Source: Prochlorococcus sp. AG-321-E21 (lineage in GTDB: Bacteria; Cyanobacteriota; Cyanobacteriia; PCC-6307; Cyanobiaceae). Taken from it: a stretch of 64,000 nt of DNA. The translations under genes were made by a program, and so were the position numbers. Below are positions 19,942 through 30,205 of this stretch, in pieces. Numbering within the stretch: position 1 is the first letter of the stretch; every line of letters starts with the position of its first letter. The stretch lies in assembly GCA_003283415.1 (NCBI GenBank), contig QBXH01000001.1:1-64000 (forward strand), read 5' to 3'. Under the pieces are notes generated by a model. The model made no database searches, was not told the origin of the DNA, and saw nothing but the letters and a program-made list of their open reading frames with translations.

Positions 19942-21168
19942 TTGAGGAGTTTGCAAATTTTTAAATTATGGGGAATTCCCTTCATAATACATCCTTACTG
20001 GTTTGCAATCCTGTTTTTATTCTCATGGAGCATTTCTAATCAAGTTAATTTAACTTCTGGTGAAATTTACAATATCAAGGAATCTTGGTTAATTGGTTTC
20101 TTAACTTCTTTTTCTTTATTAAGCACGATTATATTTCATGAGGTTTTCCATACTTTTGTTTCGTTAAATCAAGGAGTAAAAATAAAAAAAATTACCTTTT
20201 ACTTCCTAGGGGCAATTTTACAAATAGAAAAGGGATGTCAAACAGCTTTGGGTAATATTAAGATTTCTATGGTTAGACCTTTATTATGTTTTTCGACGGC
20301 ATTAATTCTTATTTTTATAAGTAATCCAAGTGAATCCAATGAACAAATATTCATAAATATAGTTAATAGAGTGGCCATATTAAATCTTTTTCTGGGCTTT
20401 TTAAACTTAATTCCTATAGGCTCTTTAGATGGAGGTAATTTATTGAAGAGTATTATTTGGTATTTTTCAGGAAGTAAAAATAAAGGAAGAAATTTTTTAA
20501 AAAAATTAACGTTATTGTTATCAATTTTAGTTTTTTTATTTGGGATAGTATTTATATTTACCTTTAATATTTACTATGGCTTATTACTAACTTTTTTAGG
20601 TTTATTTGGGATTAATTCATCAAAGTCTGAAAATCAATTTTTTAAAATTGAGAATATTTTAAAATTAAGTAAAGTATCTGATCTTAAATTAAAGGCATTA
20701 AGAAAAATAGAATTCGATTCAAATTTAGTGGCATTAAACAATATTGTTAAAAATAAAAGAAGTAACCAAGATAAATATTTATTTTTGACTAAAAGTGGAA
20801 GATGGGACGGATTTATAGAGGAAAAAATTTTAAAATCTGTTTCAGTAAATAAATGGGACAGAACTTTTGTTGGAGATTTTAAGAAGCCAATTACGAAATT
20901 TGCAAATGTAAATTCTAGTACTGAATTATGGAGAGCTATAGAAAAAATAGAGAAATCTAATAAAGGTCTATTACTTGTCCTCAATTCTGCTGATATACCT
21001 GTAGGTATTATTGATAGAAATAAAATTGGTTTTTTTGTGTTTGATAAATTAGGCTTGAATTTACCATCTAATCTAATCAGTAAATTTAATAATAAGAATC
21101 AGTATCCTCTGGGTATTCAATTACCTAGAATTATAAAATTAATGAGAAAAGAAGGAGAAATCGAATAA
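19942..21168 (+). CDS. Site-2-protease-like membrane metalloprotease
   Basis: This is a multi-pass membrane protein of the M50 family. The zinc site is HEVFH in transmembrane context (about residue 67) and the third-ligand motif appears as IGSLDGGNLLKSI (about residue 159). Further hydrophobic segments flank both. The C-terminal half (from about residue 240) is soluble and may be a CBS-like pair, as in several cyanobacterial S2P proteins (FLTKSGRWDGFI, LVLNSADIPVGIIDR). The start is TTG with GGAG about 9 bp upstream. Its targets are unknown; regulated intramembrane proteolysis is the likely mode. Confidence 0.8.
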   Translation: MRSLQIFKLWGIPFIIHPYWFAILFLFSWSISNQVNLTSGEIYNIKESWLIGFLTSFSLLSTIIFHEVFHTFVSLNQGVKIKKITFYFLGAILQIEKGCQTALGNIKISMVRPLLCFSTALILIFISNPSESNEQIFINIVNRVAILNLFLGFLNLIPIGSLDGGNLLKSIIWYFSGSKNKGRNFLKKLTLLLSILVFLFGIVFIFTFNIYYGLLLTFLGLFGINSSKSENQFFKIENILKLSKVSDLKLKALRKIEFDSNLVALNNIVKNKRSNQDKYLFLTKSGRWDGFIEEKILKSVSVNKWDRTFVGDFKKPITKFANVNSSTELWRAIEKIEKSNKGLLLVLNSADIPVGIIDRNKIGFFVFDKLGLNLPSNLISKFNNKNQYPLGIQLPRIIKLMRKEGEIE

Positions 21169-21175
21169 ATTTAAA

Positions 21176-21883
21176 TCAAAATAATTCTTTTATTTCATCT
21201 TTTTTATAGTTGATATTTTCAATCTTTAGATTAGATTTGGATTCTAAGAATGAATTCATTAAATATTGAATTATTTCCTCATTAGTAAGATTTAAATTAA
21301 CTTTAGTAGGAGGCTCTTCTCCAAATAATCTTAACCACAACTCTCTTGGTGGGTTAAGTTGAATTTCACCATGCTGAAGGAATGCTCCTTTCTTTCTGTA
21401 TTGGGCACTTCCTATACGTTTAAATCCATATTGATCAATTAAATCAGAAACAAAGGATGATCCAAAGCAGTTTTCATTTATGATTGATTTTCTTAGATGC
21501 CCTTTTTTTAAACCTAAACCTAATTCATTAAAACTTTTAATTAGCCAATTATTCACAAGCTCATAACTGAAGCTCTTATAAGAGGGTTTTTTAAATGTTA
21601 AAGCGTATGTTATTCCTCCAGAATGAAGAACTGCCCCACCTCCTGATGGCCTTCTCACTATTTTAATAATGCCATCATCTAATAGCTTTTCCCAATGAGG
21701 AGGGATCACTTTTTGATGATAGCCAAGAGAAATCCAATCTCCCTCCCAATGATAAAACCTTAATGTAAAAAGAATTTCGACTTTGGAAATTGTTTTTTCT
21801 AAAAAATGCAAATCTAGAGCCATTTGTTCAACTCCAGTTAATTTCATAGTTGAAATAATTAGAGCTTGCTTATCTTTTCTCAA
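21176..21883 (-). CDS. Lipoate-protein ligase A family protein
   Basis: The BPL/LplA fold is recognised by IKIVRRPSGGGAVLHSGGITYALTF-type sequence (about residues 75-99) and the later GSAQYRKKGAFLQHGEIQL (about 157-175). The expected activity is attachment of lipoate or octanoate to E2 or GcvH domains. The 235-aa length matches the short type without the C-terminal accessory domain. Divergent psaM lies 100 bp away. Confidence 0.82.
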   Translation of the reverse strand: MRKDKQALIISTMKLTGVEQMALDLHFLEKTISKVEILFTLRFYHWEGDWISLGYHQKVIPPHWEKLLDDGIIKIVRRPSGGGAVLHSGGITYALTFKKPSYKSFSYELVNNWLIKSFNELGLGLKKGHLRKSIINENCFGSSFVSDLIDQYGFKRIGSAQYRKKGAFLQHGEIQLNPPRELWLRLFGEEPPTKVNLNLTNEEIIQYLMNSFLESKSNLKIENINYKKDEIKELF

Positions 21884-21982
21884 AATTATTCTTTTTGATT
21901 TAATTACGTAACAGCTTTTTGTATTAGTCTATCAATTTTTTACTTTTGGGTAGAGAATATAGATACTAAATATGTATTTATT

Positions 21983-22087
21983 ATGGAGCCATCTCAATCA
22001 ATAAACTTAATAATACTTGGTCTTATTGTAGTAATGCATGCAGGAGTATTAGCTTTAAGGTTAGGCATAAGTTTAGCTAGAACTTAA
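21983..22087 (+). CDS. psaM: Photosystem I subunit XII (PsaM)
   Basis: This 34-aa ORF is below the cut-off of the supplied track. It reads [17 protein letters not shown] and continues [17 protein letters not shown], a single membrane helix with the PsaM-specific [11 protein letters not shown] end. PsaM sits at the monomer-monomer contact of trimeric photosystem I. The start is ATG, with no close alternative. It has its own gap on both sides (99 and 86 bp), so it is probably monocistronic. Confidence 0.93.
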
Positions 22088-22173
22088 AAAACTAATTTTG
22101 ATTACCAAAAACTTTATGTTATTAATTAAAAAAGACTTTTATTCTTAAGCCTTTCATAAAATTCTTAAATAAT

Positions 22174-22521
22174 TTGCCTAAACGTCACAGTAAAAATATT
22201 CGTATAGAAAAAAGATCTTTAGCATCTGCTATAGAATTAAACTATAAAGAACAAGAAGATTTTGTAAGCTCTGTTTTTCTAGGGTTGAAGGTTTGCTTTA
22301 CTCTTTTAGCAATGGTGAGTTTAATAAAAATTGGGCATAGCTCAAAAGTTAGACTAACGAGATTGAAGGAGATTAAAGATTCTTATCTATATGATAAATC
22401 AAGGTTTGATGGTTTAAGTCGCAGATTTGATGATTTAATCTCTTTAGAAGGCGAGCAAAGATTTATGAAGGATCAGGATCAAATGATTTCTAGAGACATA
22501 ATCAGAGTAATATGGCGTTGA
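22174..22521 (+). CDS. Conserved-looking small protein with one membrane segment
   Basis: I do not recognise the family. The 115-aa product has a basic N-terminus (PKRHSKNIRIEKR), one hydrophobic segment around residues 33-55 (FVSSVFLGLKVCFTLLAMVSLIKIG), then a charged, probably helical C-terminal half. The start is TTG at 22174. It lies between psaM and por on the same strand. A single helix plus a coiled-coil-like tail suggests a membrane-attached accessory factor, but this is a guess from layout. Confidence 0.6.
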   Translation: MPKRHSKNIRIEKRSLASAIELNYKEQEDFVSSVFLGLKVCFTLLAMVSLIKIGHSSKVRLTRLKEIKDSYLYDKSRFDGLSRRFDDLISLEGEQRFMKDQDQMISRDIIRVIWR

Positions 22522-22577
22522 TAAGGATGATTATAAAGTCATTTAATTATCAAGTTTTTAATTAATTTTTATAGCTA

Positions 22578-23582
22578 GTGGGAAATAGTATTAAAGGTTT
22601 AGTTTTAATAACAGGAACAACATCAGGAGTAGGATTAAACACCTTAAAACCTTTGTTGAGATTTGGTTGGGATGTCATAGCAGTAAATCGCTCAAATAAA
22701 AGGGCAATAGAAATAGCCCAGCAATTCTTGACCGATTCTGAAATGAAAAATATGAATTTTATAGAAATTGATTTATCTGATTTAGATCATGTAAGAAATG
22801 GTTGTAGCGAAATATTGAAAAAATTTAAAAAACCTATAAATTCTATAATTTGTAATGCTGCAGTTTATAAACCAAGATTAAGGAAACCTGAGAGGTCTCC
22901 CCAAGGATTTGAAAATTCAATGGCAGTTAATCATTTTGGCCATTTTCTATTGATAAATCTTCTTCTAGATAATATCTTGTCCTCTGAGAAAGAAATTAAT
23001 GTAAATGGTAAAACTACTAAATTCAAGCCAAGAATAACAATACTAGGAACTGTTACGGCAAATTATTCTGAACTAGGCGGAAGAATTCCGATACCTGCCC
23101 CAGCTGATCTTGGTAATTTATCAGGCTTCAAAAATGGATTTTTATCTCCAATCAGCATGGCTAATGGGAAAAGATTTAAACCTGGGAAAGCTTATAAAGA
23201 TAGCAAACTTTGCAATATGGTTACCGTACAAGAATTATCAAAAAAATATTCTAATGAAAAAATAATTATTAATTCTCTATATCCTGGATGTGTAGCCGAT
23301 ACAAAACTTTTTAGAGATACCCCTTGGGTTTTTAGATTTTTATTCCCAATCTTTCAAAAATTTATCACAAAAGGATATGTATCTCAAAGATTAGCGGGAG
23401 AAAGAGTCGCAAAAATAGCTACTTTTAAAAAATATGCTAAACCCGCAGTACATTGGAGTTGGGGAAATCGCCAAAAATTTGGAAGAAAAGCTTTCTCACA
23501 AAAATTGTCTAAGAGAATTATAGATTCCGATATCTCAAAACAAACTATTGAATTAACTAGAAAATTGGTTGGATTAGATTAG
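22578..23582 (+). CDS. por: Light-dependent protochlorophyllide oxidoreductase
   Basis: POR reduces the D ring of protochlorophyllide using NADPH and light. It is an SDR-type protein: ITGTTSGVGLNTLKPL cofactor motif (about residues 11-26), ICNAAVYKP (about 93) and the Y-x-x-x-K in AYKDSKLCNM (about 205). The cysteine in KLCNM is the conserved substrate-proximal residue. The length of 334 aa is normal; the start is GTG. It faces chlL tail to tail with 5 bp between stops, placing both protochlorophyllide reductases side by side. Confidence 0.95.
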   Translation: MGNSIKGLVLITGTTSGVGLNTLKPLLRFGWDVIAVNRSNKRAIEIAQQFLTDSEMKNMNFIEIDLSDLDHVRNGCSEILKKFKKPINSIICNAAVYKPRLRKPERSPQGFENSMAVNHFGHFLLINLLLDNILSSEKEINVNGKTTKFKPRITILGTVTANYSELGGRIPIPAPADLGNLSGFKNGFLSPISMANGKRFKPGKAYKDSKLCNMVTVQELSKKYSNEKIIINSLYPGCVADTKLFRDTPWVFRFLFPIFQKFITKGYVSQRLAGERVAKIATFKKYAKPAVHWSWGNRQKFGRKAFSQKLSKRIIDSDISKQTIELTRKLVGLD

Positions 23583-23587
23583 GGAAT

Positions 23588-24475
<888 letters not shown>

Positions 24476-24487
24476 TTAGAACTGTAA

Positions 24488-24499
24488 TTAACACGTTAA
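24488..24499 (-). promoter_or_regulatory. Short dyad immediately upstream of chlL
   Basis: TTAAC-N2-GTTAA lies 12 bp before the chlL start codon. Its placement in the leader or start region would suit a repressor or mRNA-level control site. The dyad is short and AT-rich, so chance is possible. Confidence 0.3.
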
Positions 24500-24621
24500 T
24501 AAATATATTCTCGCAGGGATATGGTTCAATAAATATATTTCTCAACAAATAGTTATTTATTAAGATTAAAGATACAAGATATATGTTTATAACTACATAT
24601 TCTGAGATCGATACTTGCATT

Positions 24622-24639
24622 ATGAGTTAAAATACTCAT
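24622..24639 (-). repeat. Inverted repeat between chlB and chlL
   Basis: ATGAGT-N6-ACTCAT is extended by GCAT/GC on the outside with one bulged base, making about 8 bp of pairing. It lies 27 bp after the chlB stop and 146 bp before chlL. As RNA on the minus strand it could terminate or attenuate the chlN-chlB transcript, but no T-run follows. Confidence 0.4.
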
Positions 24640-24666
24640 GCTTAGATAATAATTAATTTGTAAGAA

Positions 24667-26247
24667 CTAGCTGAAATATGCTTTTGCATCGTAAAGTGTC
24701 TCGTCGCTAATTTCAGGAAGACCTTTTGAAAGAGCATATTTCTCAGTATTTGATTTAACTTTACCTCTTACAAAAAATGGAACTTTTGTAAGTTCTGCTT
24801 TTCCAGAATCTGTCCAAAGAACGCTTCCTTTCTTTTGAATACTTACATTACTTGGTTCATGTTCATCTTCTTTATTCTCAGGTCCTTTTGTCGCAGTATG
24901 ACCAAGATGACTTTGATGACCATCAACGAATTCAAAGTCATGTTTGAACATATCAATAAGATGTTCTTCAAGTCCCATCATTAGAGGATGAACCCAGTCG
25001 TCAAAAATTACGTTTGCACCTTCCCACCCCATTTGGGGACTATATCTAGCGGGTACATCTTGTACATGCATTGGAGTACTTATTACTGAGCATGGAATAC
25101 CAAGTCTTTTTGCGCTATGCCTTTCCATTTGAGTCCCTAAAACTAATTCAGGGGATGCTTTTTTCATAGCATCTTCTACTTCTAGGTAGCTGTTAGTAAT
25201 TAGGGCTTCAATATTTAAATCCTTAGCTGCAGCTCTTACTTGCCTTGCCATTTCTCTACTGTAGGTTCCCAAGCCCACCACCTCAAATCCTAGTTCATCC
25301 TTGGCAATTTTGGCAGCTGAAATAACATGCGTACCGTCACCAAATATAAAAACCCTTTTACCCGTCAAGTAATTTGAATCAATTGACTTTGAATACCATG
25401 GAAGTTTTGACTTGTGCTCTAATTCCTTTTTATTTGTTAGAGGAAGATCAAGTTTTTCATGAACTTCATTAATAAAATTAATTGTATTTTTTATACCAAT
25501 AGGAATAGTAGTGGTATACTCCATTCCGTAATTACGCTTAAGCCATTCACAAGAAGTTTCAGCAATCTCGTGATATAGACAAATATTAATATCAGCATCA
25601 GTTAATCTTGTAATATCATCAGGACTTGAACTAAGAGGTGCAACAACATTAGTATCAATACCTTGTTCTGAAAGTATACGTTGAATCTCAATAACATCAT
25701 CTCTGCATCTAAAGCCTAATAATGTAGGACCTAATATATTTACTTTAGGTCTTCGTCCTAAAGACTTCCATCTTTGAGGATTAATCTTTTCAATTTCATT
25801 TGGCTTGTATTTTAAGAGAGTTCTAATTATTTGATAAAAGGTTTCTGAAGCCCCCCAGTTTTCTTTTTTGCTGTAAGCAGGAAGTTCAAGGTTAACTATT
25901 GGAATATCAAAACCCATACCTTTTGCAAGAGCTCCAGGTTGATCTTGTATTAATTCAGCAGTACAGCTTTCACCTACTAAAAGAGTTTTTGGCTTAAATC
26001 TTTCAACAGCCTCAGTAATATTTCTTTTAACTAATTCCGCTGTATCTCCTCCTAAATCTCTCGCTTGAAATGTTGTATAAGTTACAGGTGGTCTTTGGCC
26101 TCTTCTCTCAATCATTGTGAAAAGAAGATCTGCATAAGTATCTCCTTGAGGAGCATGGAGAACATAATGAATATCTTTCATTGATGAAGCCACTCTCATT
26201 GCACCTACATGAGGAGGTCCTTCATATGTCCAAAGAGTTAATTCCAT
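24667..26247 (-). CDS. chlB: Light-independent protochlorophyllide reductase subunit ChlB
   Basis: ChlB forms the NB catalytic component with ChlN. It starts with the very conserved [20 protein letters not shown]. Asp36, the unusual aspartate ligand of the NB-cluster in this enzyme, is visible in [15 protein letters not shown]-terminal ChlB-type helical domain ends in LYDAKAYFS. The length of 526 aa is normal. It follows chlN by 3 bp, so the two subunits are co-translated. Confidence 0.97.
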   Translation of the reverse strand: MELTLWTYEGPPHVGAMRVASSMKDIHYVLHAPQGDTYADLLFTMIERRGQRPPVTYTTFQARDLGGDTAELVKRNITEAVERFKPKTLLVGESCTAELIQDQPGALAKGMGFDIPIVNLELPAYSKKENWGASETFYQIIRTLLKYKPNEIEKINPQRWKSLGRRPKVNILGPTLLGFRCRDDVIEIQRILSEQGIDTNVVAPLSSSPDDITRLTDADINICLYHEIAETSCEWLKRNYGMEYTTTIPIGIKNTINFINEVHEKLDLPLTNKKELEHKSKLPWYSKSIDSNYLTGKRVFIFGDGTHVISAAKIAKDELGFEVVGLGTYSREMARQVRAAAKDLNIEALITNSYLEVEDAMKKASPELVLGTQMERHSAKRLGIPCSVISTPMHVQDVPARYSPQMGWEGANVIFDDWVHPLMMGLEEHLIDMFKHDFEFVDGHQSHLGHTATKGPENKEDEHEPSNVSIQKKGSVLWTDSGKAELTKVPFFVRGKVKSNTEKYALSKGLPEISDETLYDAKAYFS

Positions 26248-26250
26248 AAT

Positions 26251-27528
<1,278 letters not shown>

Positions 27529-27593
27529 CTAAAGCTTGCATAAACTTTCGGATTTAAGCATTAATTAATAAGTTCTCTTACAAAATAGATACA

Positions 27594-27626
27594 TTTAAAA
27601 AACTTATATGAATGTTTAAAAAACTT
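27594..27626 (-). repeat. 12-mer direct repeat in the gap upstream of chlN
   Basis: TTTAAAAAACTT occurs twice, at 27594-27605 and 27615-27626. The period is 21 bp, two turns of the helix, so the copies would lie on the same DNA face. The motif is A/T-simple and may be chance. Confidence 0.35.
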
Positions 27627-27663
27627 TAATAAGAATAATTAAAGTAATTTTTTTATTGAAAAA

Positions 27664-28044
27664 TTAATTTCTGTAGTAAGAACTTCCTTGACTTAGTTTA
27701 GATAATTTCCAAACATTCCTAGCAATTTTTGTGGCTAATAATCCACCTCTTTCTATCTTAGATTTACCGGGCTTTGCTCCCATTAAAATTGAAACTTCAG
27801 AAGTTGTTAAAGGTGCTCCTGTATTAATTGCTAATTCGATTAACTCTAATCTGTCTCTGAGCTTTTTAAGGTCTATTTGATCTGGTTTCGTATCAACCAA
27901 CCAACTAAATGAAGGATCTTTCTGAGATAACTTTTGCATTAAACTTAAGCTTACTAATCCGAGGGTTTGATCCGTACTTAATTCATTCTCGGAAGTAGTA
28001 GAATCAAGTGCTTTTTTTTGAGAAGTTACCATAAAATTACGCAT
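27664..28044 (-). CDS. Uncharacterised protein between chlN and csoS1D
   Basis: I cannot assign a family. The 126-aa product has a polar, serine/threonine-rich N-terminus and a compact C-terminal half with two likely helices (DLKKLRDRLELIELAINTG) and then a TTSEVSILMGAKPGKSKIERGG stretch that resembles a winged-helix or HTH loop. A DNA- or RNA-binding role is therefore possible but weakly supported. It is divergent from csoS1D, with 85 bp between the starts, so the two may share control. Confidence 0.6.
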   Translation of the reverse strand: MRNFMVTSQKKALDSTTSENELSTDQTLGLVSLSLMQKLSQKDPSFSWLVDTKPDQIDLKKLRDRLELIELAINTGAPLTTSEVSILMGAKPGKSKIERGGLLATKIARNVWKLSKLSQGSSYYRN

Positions 28045-28129
28045 CTTTACTTTGAAGTTATCGGTTTGTGAGAAGCATGCAAGTTTATTTAATAGAAAAA
28101 AAGAACCTCAATCCGTTATAGTCTCCTGA

Positions 28130-28912
28130 ATGGAACCCACTTCTAGCTTAAATAGAGGAGAACGAAGAAAAGGAAGTTCTCTTGTCACGGGATCTGAAGT
28201 CCAATCTCAGGCCAATGGAGCTGACTGTTTTATAACAACTGACTCTGAAAAGGCTTTGGTGTCAAGACAAGCAAGTCAAGTTGAGCAAATAGAATTAAGG
28301 GCATATGTTTTTTTAGACTCTTTACAACCTCAGCTAGCTGCATATATGGGAACTGTTAGTAGAGGTTTTTTGCCAATACCAGGTGATTCTTGCTTATGGA
28401 TGGAAGTATCTCCTGGAATGGCAGTTCATAGAGTTACTGATATTGCTTTAAAAGCAAGTAATGTTCGGCTAGGTCAGATGATTGTGGAGAGAGCCTTTGG
28501 TTCTTTAGCCCTTTACCATAAGGATCAAAGCACAGTTTTGCATTCAGGAAATGTAGTTTTAGATGCTATCGGGAGCGAGGTAAGAAAAAGAACAAAACCA
28601 TCGACAAGCTGGACAGAAGTTATTCGTGCAATTACTCCAGATCATGCAGTTTTAATAAATAGGCAAAATAGAAGTGGATCTATGATTCAATCTGGAATGA
28701 GCATGTTTATTTTGGAAACTGAACCAGCCGGATATGTACTAAAGGCAGCTAATGAAGCTGAAAAATCCTCAAATATAACAATCGTTGATGTAAAGGCTGT
28801 TGGAGCATTTGGAAGGCTAACTCTTGCAGGGAAAGAGGGAGATGTTGAAGAGGCTGCAGCAGCTGCAATAAGAGCAATCGAACAAATTTCTAATAATTCT
28901 AATAATAATTAG
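28130..28912 (+). CDS. csoS1D: Carboxysome shell pseudo-trimer protein CsoS1D
   Basis: CsoS1D carries two permuted BMC domains in one chain and forms stacked trimers with a gated central pore in the alpha-carboxysome shell. The domains are recognisable at about residues 55-145 ([20 protein letters not shown]) and 150-255 (ending [20 protein letters not shown]). The N-terminal ~50 residues are a polar tail. The 260-aa length matches the protein described from Prochlorococcus. It lies upstream of the main operon, separated by rdgB on the other strand. Confidence 0.93.
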   Translation: MEPTSSLNRGERRKGSSLVTGSEVQSQANGADCFITTDSEKALVSRQASQVEQIELRAYVFLDSLQPQLAAYMGTVSRGFLPIPGDSCLWMEVSPGMAVHRVTDIALKASNVRLGQMIVERAFGSLALYHKDQSTVLHSGNVVLDAIGSEVRKRTKPSTSWTEVIRAITPDHAVLINRQNRSGSMIQSGMSMFILETEPAGYVLKAANEAEKSSNITIVDVKAVGAFGRLTLAGKEGDVEEAAAAAIRAIEQISNNSNNN

Positions 28913-28915
28913 GGT

Positions 28916-29500
28916 TTAATCGATTCCAAATTCTTTTTTTAAAAAAGGAGCTATGTTTTTTGCAGCTTTGCCTCTGCTCCCAAGTTTGCTTAATTGAGAA
29001 TAACTTAATTCTCCGTATACACAATTAGCCTCCTTAACCCAAAAAATAGATTCAAATTCTCCGTTAGGGTATCTCGGTTCTTTAAGGATTTCTCCCCAGC
29101 AAATACCAGTTGTATCTTTTACTAAATTTCCCTCTGGATCACATAGAACCATACAACTAACAAATTTTGCGCTCCTATAAGGGATATCACTTAGTTCTCT
29201 AAGTAATTTGCTAAGTTTCTCACTATTGTTATTGGCATATCTTGCAGAATATATACCAGGTCTTCCATCTAAATAATCAACTTCAAGCCCTGAGTCATCT
29301 GCTAAAGCCCAGGTATTAGTTTCTAAAGAAGCTGCTTTTGCTTTTAAAAAAGCATTGTCCAAATAAGATTTACCTGTCTCTTCTACATTTAAATATTCTG
29401 GTTGCTTTTTTACTTTTAAAGATAGAACATCCAACATTTCCAATATTTCATATACCTTCTTTGGATTTCCGCTTGCAATAGTAAGAACAGGAAAGTTCAA
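28916..29500 (-). CDS. rdgB: Non-canonical purine NTP pyrophosphatase (RdgB/HAM1)
   Basis: RdgB removes dITP, XTP and related nucleotides from the pool. The N-terminal TIASGNPKKVYEI (substrate loop) and the ALADDSGLEVDYLDGRPGIYSARYA motif (about residues 66-86, with the catalytic aspartate) are diagnostic. The length of 194 aa is normal. It lies antisense between csoS1D and csoS1; its stop is 3 bp from the csoS1D stop. Its promoter must share the 328-bp gap with the carboxysome operon. Confidence 0.95.
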   Translation of the reverse strand: MNFPVLTIASGNPKKVYEILEMLDVLSLKVKKQPEYLNVEETGKSYLDNAFLKAKAASLETNTWALADDSGLEVDYLDGRPGIYSARYANNNSEKLSKLLRELSDIPYRSAKFVSCMVLCDPEGNLVKDTTGICWGEILKEPRYPNGEFESIFWVKEANCVYGELSYSQLSKLGSRGKAAKNIAPFLKKEFGID

Positions 29501-29564
29501 AATAAATTAATAAAATATCTGAATTATTATCTTACTTTAAAAGTTGATACTGAGACAGGAGAGG

Positions 29565-29578
29565 TTGAACATTCCACA
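29565..29578 (+). repeat. 14-mer direct repeat, copy 1
   Basis: TTGAACATTCCACA here is repeated exactly at 29797-29810, 232 bp downstream. The copies bracket most of the regulatory gap. They may be binding sites for one protein, a duplicated leader segment or an insertion duplication. Confidence 0.6.
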
Positions 29579-29581
29579 CCT

Positions 29582-29607
29582 GCGTAGACAGGGCCTGTCT
29601 CGTACGC
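29582..29607. promoter_or_regulatory. GC-rich dyad
   Basis: The 15-base near-palindrome AGACAGGGCCTGTCT (29586-29600) is extended by GCGT on the left and ACGC on the right with a 3-base offset. It stands out in G+C from surrounding DNA that is mostly A and T. It could be an operator or, read as RNA, a stable hairpin. No T-run follows on either strand, which argues against a simple terminator. Confidence 0.5.
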
Positions 29608-29660
29608 GCACAACTTAATGTAAATTTTTTCTTAACACAACCGTATGTTTTGATGCTCTA

Positions 29661-29676
29661 ACTAATTTCCATTAGT
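29661..29676. promoter_or_regulatory. ACTAAT-N4-ATTAGT dyad
   Basis: A perfect 6-bp inverted repeat with a 4-base centre lies directly before a TTGACA -35-like box. CTAAT/ATTAG half-sites recall LysR-type (RbcR/CmpR) sites upstream of Rubisco genes in other cyanobacteria; that link is an inference from resemblance. Confidence 0.45.
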
Positions 29677-29701
29677 ATTGACATATCAATAGTACCAAGG
29701 G

Positions 29702-29720
29702 TGATAAGTTTAACTTATCA
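29702..29720. promoter_or_regulatory. TGATAAGT-N3-ACTTATCA palindrome
   Basis: A perfect 8-bp inverted repeat with a 3-base centre begins 18 bp after the TTGACA box, so it would overlap the -10/start region of a promoter there. Its ATAAGT/ACTTAT half-sites recur at 29765-29774. This makes a good operator candidate for the csoS1-cbbLS operon. Confidence 0.55.
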
Positions 29721-29764
29721 ATGATAGAAAAAACATTAATAGGGTTTTTAGGGAAAAACGCTTG

Positions 29765-29774
29765 ACTTATAAGT
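29765..29774. promoter_or_regulatory. ACTTATAAGT perfect palindrome
   Basis: This 10-base self-complementary site uses the same half-sites as the palindrome at 29702-29720, in overlapping arrangement, and lies within TTGACTTATAAG, itself a possible -35 region. The centre-to-centre distance to the upstream palindrome is about 59 bp. Confidence 0.45.
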
Positions 29775-29796
29775 ACTTTATGGACCATTCTTCCAA

Positions 29797-29810
29797 TTGA
29801 ACATTCCACA
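29797..29810 (+). repeat. 14-mer direct repeat, copy 2
   Basis: This is an exact second copy of TTGAACATTCCACA, 18 bp before the csoS1 start codon and therefore likely in the mRNA leader. See copy 1 at 29565-29578. Confidence 0.6.
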
Positions 29811-29828
29811 TTTAGTAATTAGTAGGCA

Positions 29829-30140
29829 ATGGCTACAGAAACAATGGGTATCGCTCTCGGCATGATCGAGACACGCGGACTTGTACCTGCAATCGAAGCA
29901 GCAGACGCAATGACCAAGGCAGCAGAAGTTCGTCTTATTGGTCGTGAATTCGTAGGTGGCGGTTATGTCACAGTTTTAGTTAGAGGAGAAACAGGTGCTG
30001 TTAACGCAGCAGTAAGAGCTGGCGCTGATGCTTGTGAAAGAGTTGGCGACGGTCTTGTTGCAGCTCACATCATTGCTCGTCCTCACAGAGAAGTTGAGCC
30101 AGCACTTGGTAATGGAGATTTTCTTGGTCAAAAGGACTAA
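29829..30140 (+). CDS. csoS1: Carboxysome major shell protein CsoS1
   Basis: This is a single BMC-domain protein that forms the hexagonal facets of the alpha-carboxysome. The 103-aa sequence has the family signature MGIALGMIETRGLVPAIEAA and the pore-loop region VRGETGAVNAAVRAG. Codon use is visibly richer in C-ending codons than in neighbouring genes (for example GGTATCGCTCTCGGC), as expected for a very highly expressed gene. A hairpin follows 9 bp after its stop. It is the first gene of the operon. Confidence 0.97.
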   Translation: MATETMGIALGMIETRGLVPAIEAADAMTKAAEVRLIGREFVGGGYVTVLVRGETGAVNAAVRAGADACERVGDGLVAAHIIARPHREVEPALGNGDFLGQKD

Positions 30141-30149
30141 TTAAATAAA

Positions 30150-30166
30150 GCAAAATCTAATTTTGC
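30150..30166 (+). terminator. Hairpin between csoS1 and cbbL
   Basis: The perfect 7-bp stem GCAAAAT-N3-ATTTTGC starts 9 bp after the csoS1 stop, followed by ATAAAAATAATTT. It may act as a partial terminator or an RNA-stabilising 3' end that raises csoS1 output relative to downstream genes. Confidence 0.55.
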
Positions 30167-30205
30167 ATAAAAATAATTTCCCTTAATAGACCTAAATTTA
30201 TCGTT

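Larger units (their letters stand above)
29501..29828. promoter_or_regulatory. Shared regulatory gap upstream of the carboxysome operon
   Basis: This 328-bp gene-free stretch separates divergent rdgB and csoS1. It holds a GC-rich dyad, a 14-mer direct repeat, three further dyads and a TTGACA box at 29678-29683, listed separately. No ORF is visible. The density of palindromes is far above that of the other gaps in the window and indicates several protein-binding sites, probably for a CbbR/RbcR-type LysR regulator and others. A long 5' leader on the csoS1 mRNA is also possible. Confidence 0.7.
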
